A DNA stretch of 8,749 nt, from NCBI GenBank assembly GCA_040006895.1, contig JBDTWB010000179.1, positions 1 to 8,749 on the forward strand. Direction: 5' to 3'. A program made the translations under genes and the position numbers. Positions within the stretch are counted from its first letter, which is position 1, and each line of letters starts with the position of its first letter. The notes under the pieces were generated by a model. That model was not told the DNA's origin. It was given only the letters and a program-made list of their open reading frames with translations, and made no database searches. Shown here in pieces: positions 1 to 5,485 of the stretch. The stretch is from CAIWHR01 sp040006895 (lineage in GTDB: Bacteria; Pseudomonadota; Gammaproteobacteria; Burkholderiales; Casimicrobiaceae).

Positions 1-59
1 TCTCGACTTACGGCATCCAGGCGTTCACCCGGCCCAAGGCGTGGCATCTGCGGGCGTGA
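1..59 (+). CDS. 3' end of an upstream gene (partial, unidentified)
   Basis: Reading from base 3, 18 sense codons run without interruption to a TGA at 57-59. The encoded tail is Ser-Thr-Tyr-Gly-Ile-Gln-Ala-Phe-Thr-Arg-Pro-Lys-Ala-Trp-His-Leu-Arg-Ala. The stop abuts the GTG at base 60 proposed as the start of the next gene, the kind of close spacing seen between operon members. The stretch is too short to identify a family or to prove that it is coding. The call rests on the open frame, the adjacency and the lack of any other room for an upstream gene. Confidence 0.4.
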   Translation, partial: STYGIQAFTRPKAWHLRA

Positions 60-992
60 GTGCCGACAGTGCCCGGACCCATGGCTCTCCCGCAAGACCG
101 TCCGGCCGACGCCCCGGACCCTTCCGCTGAGCGCGCAGCCAATGCTCCCACCGCGACCCTGGTCAGTTGCCTCATGGTCACTCTGGCGAACGATGCAAGG
201 GTTCCATTCGCCTGCCGCGCAGTTGCCGATTACTGCCGGCAAACGCACCCGGTGCGGGAGCTGGTGATCGTGCTCGATCGCGGTTCTACCTCCGGCAGGA
301 AAGCCCTGCTCGACTACGTTCAGGACCTTGAACGGCCGGACATCCGCGTGTTCGACGGCAAGCCGGCAACCTCGCTCGGCGGACTGCGCAATCGATCCCG
401 GGTGCACGCCCGCGGGTCGGTGCTGTGCCAATGGGACGATGACGACATGCATCATCCCGAGCGGGTCGCACGACAGCTGCACGCACTGGACGCACGGGGA
501 AGCGAGGCAGTCTGCCTGGAGGAGACGATGCAATACTTCCCGGCGGCGAAGCACTTGTACTGCATCAACTGGCGCGCGACCAAGGCACGATCCCTGCCCG
601 GCACGATCATGCTTCGCGCGGCAGCGCCGGTCAGCTATCCCGAAACCGGGCCAGAATCCGAGCGCGGAGAGGATACCGCCATCCTCGACCAGCTCCATGC
701 ACGCCAGTTGGTGGCCGTGCTCGCGGGGACACCATACCTGTACGTTTACGTGAGTCACGGCGCGAACACGTGGTCAGCCGATCACCACGTGATGCTCTCC
801 GACACCCTTGCCATCTCGCAAGCATTGCTCAAGCGGCGCGAAGCCCTGCTCCGGGCGGGGCTCGCGCCCTTTTCGTTTCCTCCAGACGGTATCGTCGTGA
901 CGGGTTACAACGGCCCCGCGTTCAGGCTCGAAGCCGGCACTTCGGCGGCGCCACCCGCCGGTACTTCTCGAACCATCATTCCATCGAGGTAG
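60..992 (+). CDS. Family 2 glycosyltransferase (GT-A fold)
   Basis: This is probably an inverting GT2 enzyme using a nucleotide-sugar donor and acting in the cytosol; donor and acceptor are unknown. Residues 33-43 form the first beta strand (LVSCLMVT type), followed by an ELVIVLDRG strand near 67-75. An acidic metal-binding run of four Asp at 126-129 follows Gln-Trp and stands in for the DxD motif. A Gly-Glu-Asp-Thr segment at 203-206 resembles the ED motif near the catalytic base. No membrane segment or signal peptide is visible. The first ~30 residues are Pro/Ala-rich and outside the conserved fold, so the true start may be the ATG at 81 instead of the GTG at 60; neither has a clear Shine-Dalgarno. 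The last 29 residues are low-complexity and lie antisense to the end of the transglutaminase-like gene. Family call is firm, function is not. Confidence 0.85.
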   Translation: MPTVPGPMALPQDRPADAPDPSAERAANAPTATLVSCLMVTLANDARVPFACRAVADYCRQTHPVRELVIVLDRGSTSGRKALLDYVQDLERPDIRVFDGKPATSLGGLRNRSRVHARGSVLCQWDDDDMHHPERVARQLHALDARGSEAVCLEETMQYFPAAKHLYCINWRATKARSLPGTIMLRAAAPVSYPETGPESERGEDTAILDQLHARQLVAVLAGTPYLYVYVSHGANTWSADHHVMLSDTLAISQALLKRREALLRAGLAPFSFPPDGIVVTGYNGPAFRLEAGTSAAPPAGTSRTIIPSR

Positions 993-2236
993 ACGAGCGC
1001 CCCGGTGTCGGTGGCGTGGAAGCGAACCTCGATGCCTCCGGCAGTCGCTTTCGGCAGCGCGTGCCACATCCTCGGCAAGCGTGCCGCCGGCACCGCGTCG
1101 AAATGCCGCGGCAGGCAAACCGTTTGCATCCGGTAATCGAGACGACCGAAGAAATGATCGCGCCAAGCCCGATCGCCGCCGGCGGCGGACAGATCGGCGC
1201 AGACGGTGTCCAGCGGCATCCAGCCAAGCTCGTCCAGCCAGGCCTCGGCCCAGAAGTGCTGCGAGGGACTCGTCGGGTAGAGGAGCACGCCGCCCACGAT
1301 GCGGGCGGGAATGCCGACCGCACGGCAGAGGGCCACGAGCAGTGCGGACCCGAGCTGGCAATCGAACCAGCGTTGCTCGAGCACCCAGTCCAAAGCGGTC
1401 GCGGCATTCATCTCGTCATAGTGCAGGATGCCGCTGTCGAGCTCGTCGATCAGATAGTCCCAAAAATGCCGGATCAGCGCCTGCGGACCACCCGTGCATG
1501 GCGCGAGTCGTTTGGCCAGCGCAACGACGCGCGGAGTCACCCGAACGAAACCTTCGCGGCCCCGCGTGTAGAGCGCCCGTTCCGCCTCCGAGAGCGGGGG
1601 CACGCGGCGATGCCGCCCGGGCAACGGTCGGGCTTCGACGACTGCGCGAACGCCGAGGCTCAGGGTACCAGCGTTCGGCGGCACCGCCAGCCGCGCCTCG
1701 AGCCGTCCGTCTGTCGCATCGACTTCAATCGGCAGGCTGTCCGGGAGCGTTATCGGTCCCAACGTGACGTCGGGGAGCCCATCGCTCCTGACCGGCAGCG
1801 CGATGCGCAGACGGATCGGCATCCCGGGTGCGTGCCCGGCGACGTTGACTTCGCGATGCCACGCGACTTGGAAGCTCTTTGGCGGCAGATTCTCCGGAGG
1901 AGGCGGCGGTGCGTCGAACGAGCGCCCATGGTGATCGAGGACATGCCGCCGGCCTGTGGTGATGAACCGCTCGCGCCAGAAGCCGTCTCCTTGCCGCCGG
2001 CCCGCGAACTTGAAAAAATTTACGACCTCGGCTGGATCGAATCGACGCACGCCGTCCGGGCCGCGGACGCAACCCAGTCCACTACCGGTCCAGCGATCCA
2101 GCGCGGCTTGCGCATCGCGCACCACCATGCCTGTACGCATCTCGAAGGCCCAGCCATACAACATCAGGAGGTCGAGAACGTCGGGCTCGCAGACACGGCG
2201 GTAGCGGTCGTGAGTCGTGATGCCGAGGGGGTTCAC
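905..2236 (-). CDS. Transglutaminase-like (papain-fold) protein with intact catalytic triad
   Basis: This is a 443-residue protein with a C-terminal transglutaminase-like core at about 255-345. The likely triad is Cys293 (Trp-Phe-Asp-Cys-Gln, starting the core helix), His327 (His-Phe-Trp-Ala-Glu) and Asp343 (Pro-Leu-Asp-Thr). The helix after Cys293 and the Gly-Ile-Pro-Ala-Arg turn at 308-312 are typical of bacterial members. Residues ~120-205 look beta-rich, resembling the Ig-like domain often placed before this core; residues 1-100 are unrecognised. No signal peptide is seen, so it should be cytosolic. The family includes cysteine peptidases, amidases and acyl/amide transferases; AdmF of andrimid biosynthesis is a homologue that condenses carrier-bound thioesters. 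The only in-frame start near the 5' end is GTG at 2236, without a clear Shine-Dalgarno; Met25 and Met33 are alternatives. It diverges from the lipoyl-like gene. Substrate unknown. Confidence 0.85.
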   Translation of the reverse strand: MNPLGITTHDRYRRVCEPDVLDLLMLYGWAFEMRTGMVVRDAQAALDRWTGSGLGCVRGPDGVRRFDPAEVVNFFKFAGRRQGDGFWRERFITTGRRHVLDHHGRSFDAPPPPPENLPPKSFQVAWHREVNVAGHAPGMPIRLRIALPVRSDGLPDVTLGPITLPDSLPIEVDATDGRLEARLAVPPNAGTLSLGVRAVVEARPLPGRHRRVPPLSEAERALYTRGREGFVRVTPRVVALAKRLAPCTGGPQALIRHFWDYLIDELDSGILHYDEMNAATALDWVLEQRWFDCQLGSALLVALCRAVGIPARIVGGVLLYPTSPSQHFWAEAWLDELGWMPLDTVCADLSAAGGDRAWRDHFFGRLDYRMQTVCLPRHFDAVPAARLPRMWHALPKATAGGIEVRFHATDTGALVYLDGMMVREVPAGGAAEVPASSLNAGPL

Positions 2237-2392
2237 GCGCGGCGTCGCCTCACTGCCAAACGGCGCCTATAGCTTGCGGGTCGCGCCCTGCCTGGCGACC
2301 CTTGCCGTCGCGTAGAATCCTGCGGGGCGGGGAACGCCGCACAGCATGGCGTAAAGACAATCGACCCGAAGCTCGCCGAAGAGAAGCCGTTC
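2237..2392. promoter_or_regulatory. Divergent intergenic region, probable promoters for both sides
   Basis: These 156 bp are the longest non-coding stretch in the window and lie between two divergent starts (GTG 2236 on minus, ATG 2393 on plus), so promoters for both units should be here. A TAGAAT at 2313-2318 could be a -10 for the + strand unit, and the reverse complement of 2266-2271 contains a TATAGG-like -10 for the minus gene. Neither has a convincing -35 at the right distance. I see no clear operator palindrome or riboswitch. Location supports the call better than sequence motifs do. Confidence 0.4.
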
Positions 2393-2758
2393 ATGATCCT
2401 GACCGTCACCCTACCCTGCATCATGGCGCAGATGCAGCACGCGATCGTGCGCCGGCCGCATGGAATCGTGGGCACCGAGATGCACCCGGGTGCGAAACTG
2501 GTCGACATCAGCATCGACCTCAGCGCCGTCGCTCCGCACGATTGTCCTCCCGTCTCGCTGTTTCGCATCGCCATCCGAGAGCGGGCGTGGCTGCGGACTT
2601 TCGACCTTCGGACGGGCGACGCGGTCGCGCCCGGCATCGTGCTCGCGTGGCTCACCACCGACCCTGACGAGCCGATGCACGCACCCGGCAACCGCGAGGC
2701 TCGTTTCGCGGTTGCCGGCATCGCCGAGCCGGCCGAATGGTGGCTGGAAGACACGTGA
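2393..2758 (+). CDS. Lipoyl-domain-like protein lacking the lipoyl lysine
   Basis: This is a 121-residue protein whose first ~90 residues follow the biotinyl/lipoyl domain pattern: an N-terminal Thr-Val-Thr-Leu-Pro strand (4-8), a Gly-x-x-Gly-Thr-Glu-Met-His-Pro-Gly-Ala segment (24-34) in place of the usual 'GD.V..G', then the hairpin strand at 36-46, and a second-half Gly-Asp-Ala-Val-Ala-Pro-Gly at 75-81. At the hairpin turn, where lipoyl domains read Glu-Thr-Asp-Lys-Ala, it reads Ser-Ile-Asp-Leu-Ser (40-44), so Leu43 replaces the modified Lys. It therefore should not be lipoylated or biotinylated and may be structural, such as a docking or scaffold partner. The 90-121 tail is Trp-rich and unrecognised. 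The start has an upstream GAAGAGAAG. Its TGA overlaps the GTG of the SGNH-like gene, implying coupled translation. Fold assignment is by eye; an unrelated small beta protein is possible. Confidence 0.65.
   Translation: MILTVTLPCIMAQMQHAIVRRPHGIVGTEMHPGAKLVDISIDLSAVAPHDCPPVSLFRIAIRERAWLRTFDLRTGDAVAPGIVLAWLTTDPDEPMHAPGNREARFAVAGIAEPAEWWLEDT
2746..2750 (+). promoter_or_regulatory. Shine-Dalgarno deciding the GTG start at 2755
   Basis: GGAAG lies four bases before the GTG at 2755, which itself overlaps the upstream TGA as GTGA. The in-frame ATG at 2737 would extend the protein by six residues into the lipoyl-like gene and lacks a comparable site. The GTG is therefore preferred. Confidence 0.55.
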
Positions 2759-4128
2759 CTTCCCTCGACATTCCGTTCGGCAAGCTTGCGGCCCTGGGCT
2801 TTTCCGTCCAGCGCTCGGGCGTTCGGTTCGTTCGGGAAGATGGATTGTGCCGCGCCGGCGAGGTGGTCGCGTATTGCAACATTGCCTTGGTGCCCGACGG
2901 GCGCGCGCACACGCCGTTCGATCCCTTCTTTTCGGAATCGCGGGACTTCCAGGTCGCTTTCGCGCTGCGCACCACGGGTGTCTTTCGCGCCAATCGCGCC
3001 GTCGCCTTGGGCGGATTCCTCGACCATCTGACCCTTTTCCAGACATGGCATCCCGACGAGACCGTCGGTACGCTCGATCCCACTGCCCCGACGCAGGATC
3101 TGCCGGGCGGCGACTGTCGGCTGCTCTTTCTGGCCGGCCGCAGGAGCACCGAGCTCGCGGAGGTGCGCGCGGGATTGCACACGGGTTGGCACGACCGGAG
3201 CCGGGCCTGGTGGGGAGACGCTCGGGAGGCACCGGACACGCTCGTCTGCCTCGGCATCTGCGAGCAGATGGGCGTGGTGCGCGGGGACCGTTTCGCCTAC
3301 CTGGAGCTCTTCGCCCAGGCCCAGGGGCCGGCGCACGTCGTGTACTTCGCGGACGACGTCCTGGTTCCCTCGGCGCGCATCGTGCTCGACCAGGCGGTGA
3401 GAACTGCGAGGGAGCGAGCCGCCATTGCCGACGACCTGCGACGGTCGTTCGGGACTGGCAGTTCGGTCCCCTCTCCGGGCGATTGGATCTTCGCCGGTGC
3501 GCTGCTCGCGGCGCTGAACCGATCGCCTTTCTCCGACCCGTACGATACGCTGACCCGAGCAGGCCTGCGACGCGGGAGTCCGGTTGGCGCGGTAATGCTG
3601 TCGCTCAACGCCGAGTCGCGGATGCTCCTGCGCCACCGGCAGCTCGGCTATCACGTCAACTGCCATCGTTTCCGAATCCTTGAATCGGGCAACGCGACCC
3701 GCGCGTGGCTCCAGGCGAACTTCGACCCCGTCGATCGCAGTCCCGGAGAGATACTCGCGGACTATCGCGCCCTGGTCGACGCGGTGCGGGCCCGATCGCA
3801 CGTCGAGTTCCTGATATTGAACTGCATGTCCACCTCCGGCCTGGAAAATCCCTATCACTACGATGCCTTCGAGCAACCCATGCGCAACACCGTCCCGAGC
3901 ATCCGGAGCAAGGAGCTCAATCTCATGCTGCATGATCTGGCCCGGGAGAAAGACGTCGCCATCATCGATGTCGATCGGATGGCGGCCGGGTTAGGCGCCG
4001 GAGTGCACCTCCCCGACGGCGTCCATGCAAGCGGCACGCTGCAGCGCGAGATCCGCGGTGAACTACTCCGCGTTCTCACCGGCCGTGGTCTGCGCGGATT
4101 TGCTCCCGCGGATCAAACGACGACGTAG
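2755..4128 (+). CDS. SGNH-hydrolase-like protein with long uncharacterised N-terminus
   Basis: The protein has 457 residues from GTG 2755. Its C-terminal part (about 278-441) matches the partial SGNH-like gene at 8161-8749: a Val-Met-Leu-Ser-Leu strand (280-284), an Arg-His-Arg-Gln-x-Gly-Tyr segment (293-299), a Leu-Ile-Leu-Asn strand near 353-356, Ile-Ile-Asp-Val-Asp (403-407), and an Asp421-Gly-Val-His424 DxxH motif, the block V Asp/His of SGNH enzymes. A clear Gly-Asp-Ser nucleophile block was not found, so hydrolase or transferase activity is unproven. Residues 1-275 match nothing I can name; residues ~24-43 (Val-Arg-Glu-Asp-Gly...Arg-Ala-Gly-Glu-Val-Val-Ala) loosely recall half of a lipoyl-type barrel. 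No signal peptide or membrane helix. SGNH members commonly add or remove acyl groups on glycans. Coupled to the Lys-less lipoyl-like gene; its end overlaps the lipoyl carrier gene by 16 bp, tail to tail. Confidence 0.7.
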   Translation: MTSLDIPFGKLAALGFSVQRSGVRFVREDGLCRAGEVVAYCNIALVPDGRAHTPFDPFFSESRDFQVAFALRTTGVFRANRAVALGGFLDHLTLFQTWHPDETVGTLDPTAPTQDLPGGDCRLLFLAGRRSTELAEVRAGLHTGWHDRSRAWWGDAREAPDTLVCLGICEQMGVVRGDRFAYLELFAQAQGPAHVVYFADDVLVPSARIVLDQAVRTARERAAIADDLRRSFGTGSSVPSPGDWIFAGALLAALNRSPFSDPYDTLTRAGLRRGSPVGAVMLSLNAESRMLLRHRQLGYHVNCHRFRILESGNATRAWLQANFDPVDRSPGEILADYRALVDAVRARSHVEFLILNCMSTSGLENPYHYDAFEQPMRNTVPSIRSKELNLMLHDLAREKDVAIIDVDRMAAGLGAGVHLPDGVHASGTLQREIRGELLRVLTGRGLRGFAPADQTTT

Positions 4129-4418
4129 TCGAGCGACCAGGCATCGATCCCCTCGGTGGTGGCTGGCAGGAGCTCTTCGGACCGATCACTCAGCAACGCG
4201 AGCGGCATGCCGACGCGTTGCCATTCCCCGGCCGCGCAAAGAATCCGGCGAAGCACGCCTGGTCGCGCCGCACGCACCTCGACTACGGCCTTATGGGTCT
4301 CGAGTTCCAGGACGAGCTGCCCCGGCGCGAAGGCATGGCCGACATCACCGTGCCACTCCAGGACGCGCAGCTCGTCGACGTCCTCGATCGGTCCCGGAAC
4401 GGTGAGCTGGTAGATCAT
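4113..4418 (-). CDS. Stand-alone lipoyl-domain carrier protein
   Basis: This is a 101-residue single-domain protein. It starts with the usual Ile-Tyr-Gln-Leu-Thr-Val-Pro strand and has Gly-His-Ala-Phe-Ala-Pro-Gly at 27-33. The hairpin reads Glu40-Thr-His-Lys43-Ala44, a near-canonical ETDKA turn with Lys43 as the expected lipoylation site. A second-half strand follows with Gly-Val-Leu-Arg-Arg-Ile-Leu-Cys-Ala-Ala-Gly (54-64). No peripheral-subunit-binding or E2 catalytic domain is attached; ordinary E2 proteins are ~400 residues or longer. It is the last gene of the minus-strand operon, starting in an ATGA overlap with E1-beta, so it is very likely the acyl-accepting partner of this E1. Biotin attachment is possible in principle, but the Met-Lys-Met signature is absent and the E1 neighbours favour lipoate. 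Lipoylation would need LplA or LipB/LipA encoded elsewhere. Confidence 0.88.
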   Translation of the reverse strand: MIYQLTVPGPIEDVDELRVLEWHGDVGHAFAPGQLVLELETHKAVVEVRAARPGVLRRILCAAGEWQRVGMPLALLSDRSEELLPATTEGIDAWSLDYVVV

Positions 4419-5422
4419 GTTGCCTCCCTGATGGACAGACCGCCGCCGCGGCGGTCCTCATGATCATCGAGCAATCGGCGGGCCGACGCGACCACGCGGC
4501 CGACATCCGGCACACACAGCCGCTCCAGGACGGGGTTGGAACTGACCGGTGCCGGCAGGGCACCAATCCGGGAGACGCGCAAAGGCCCGAGGCGCTCGGT
4601 GACGCGGTACGCGACCTCCGCGCCGACGCCGCAAACGACCTGCCCCTCCTCCAGGGTCAGCATGCGTCTCGTCCGCGCCACCGAATCGCAGATGCAATCG
4701 ACATCGAGTGGGGCTAGGCTGCGCAAGTCGACGACCTCGCATGAAATCCCCGACCGCGCGAGCTCGACGGCCGCAGCGAGTGCAACCGTCACCATGTAGG
4801 AATGGGCCACGATGGTCAGGTCGTCGCCGGCGCGCGCAACCGCCGCGCGACCCATCGCGAAGGGGGGGTCGGCCGTCAGCTCCCCAGCGGTGGGAAACAG
4901 TCGCTTGTGATCGACGAACACGACCGGACCGTCGTGGCGCAAGGCCCCACTGAGCAAGAAATAGGCATCGGCGGCATTCGAGGGCGCGACAACCCGGAGG
5001 CCCGGCACGGCCATCAACCATGCTTCCAGGCACTGCGAATGAGCGACGCCCTGGCCTCTGGCGCCAGCGGTCGTCTTGATCACGACCGGCGCCGTGACCT
5101 GCCCGCCTGTCTTGTACCGAACCTTGGCCGCGTAATTCACCAGCGGATCCAGCGCAAGCATCAGGAAATCCATATAGGTGATGTTCACCAGCGGCCGCAG
5201 ACCGCCCGCGGCGGCGCCGATGCCGATCGCGACCATCGCCTGCTCGGCGACTGGCATATCGCGGACGCGGGCCGCCCCAAAGGTCGAATACAACCCGGCG
5301 AATTCCCTGTAGGCGCCACCGAAAGTACCGATGTCCTGACCAAGCAGGATGACCCGAGGATCGGCGCGCATCTGCTCGTCGAGCGCCCGGACGATCGCCT
5401 CACGAAAGAATACCTTGCTCAT
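4415..5422 (-). CDS. 2-oxoacid dehydrogenase E1-beta subunit
   Basis: This is a 335-residue protein, normal for E1-beta (~325-340). With E1-alpha it should form a ThDP-dependent alpha2-beta2 enzyme that decarboxylates a 2-oxoacid and acylates a lipoyl domain. Visible features are the Gly-Gln-Asp-Ile-Gly segment near 28-32 (many members have Gly-Glu-Asp), Arg-Val-Arg-Asp-Met-Pro-Val-Ala-Glu60 with the Glu expected to bind the ThDP aminopyrimidine, Gly-Leu-Arg-Pro (74-77), and His128-Ser-Gln matching the conserved active-site His. A transketolase C-terminal-type domain covers about 200-325. The start Met-Ser-Lys is fixed by homology to the usual N-terminus, though no strong Shine-Dalgarno precedes it. 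It lies 63 bp after E1-alpha and overlaps the lipoyl gene by ATGA. Pyruvate, acetoin, branched-chain or a ketose donor cannot be told apart here. Confidence 0.92.
   Translation of the reverse strand: MSKVFFREAIVRALDEQMRADPRVILLGQDIGTFGGAYREFAGLYSTFGAARVRDMPVAEQAMVAIGIGAAAGGLRPLVNITYMDFLMLALDPLVNYAAKVRYKTGGQVTAPVVIKTTAGARGQGVAHSQCLEAWLMAVPGLRVVAPSNAADAYFLLSGALRHDGPVVFVDHKRLFPTAGELTADPPFAMGRAAVARAGDDLTIVAHSYMVTVALAAAVELARSGISCEVVDLRSLAPLDVDCICDSVARTRRMLTLEEGQVVCGVGAEVAYRVTERLGPLRVSRIGALPAPVSSNPVLERLCVPDVGRVVASARRLLDDHEDRRGGGLSIREAT
4423..4428 (-). promoter_or_regulatory. Shine-Dalgarno for the lipoyl carrier gene
   Basis: On the minus strand GGGAGG sits four bases before the ATG at 4418, inside the last codons of E1-beta. 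With the ATGA overlap, this supports independent as well as coupled initiation and fixes the start. Confidence 0.6.
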
Positions 5423-5430
5423 CTGGCGAT

Positions 5431-5447
5431 GCGCGCCGCCGGCGCGC
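5431..5447 (-). promoter_or_regulatory. GC-rich stem-loop just before E1-beta
   Basis: A perfect 7-bp inverted repeat (GCGCGCC / GGCGCGC) with a 3-nt loop lies in the 63-bp gap between E1-alpha and E1-beta. Its near edge is 8 bases upstream of the E1-beta ATG, where a ribosome binding site would be. It could modulate E1-beta translation or stabilise an mRNA end. There is no U-tract, so it is not a standard terminator. Short GC stems arise by chance in DNA this GC-rich. Confidence 0.3.
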
Positions 5448-5485
5448 GCGGCGGGATGCCGCCGACATGCGACCGCGGTTGCAGC

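Noticed and set aside
770..2272. 500-codon open frame on the + strand
   Set aside because: It is antisense to the transglutaminase-like gene, whose catalytic triad is clear; the composition is Arg/Pro/Ala-rich without motifs.
2302..2318. TTGCCG and TAGAAT as a sigma-70 promoter
   Set aside because: The two hexamers are only 5 bases apart, far from the ~17 needed; only the -10-like box is kept as a weak hint.
2233..3933. 566-codon open frame on the minus strand
   Set aside because: It mirrors the lipoyl-like and SGNH-like genes, crosses the divergent promoter gap and shows no domain pattern.
4862..4868. Seven-G run (C7 in the E1-beta coding strand), with a similar C run at 5760-5766 in E1-alpha
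   Set aside because: Considered as programmed slippage sites, but both genes stay in frame through family motifs on either side, and such runs are common at this GC content.
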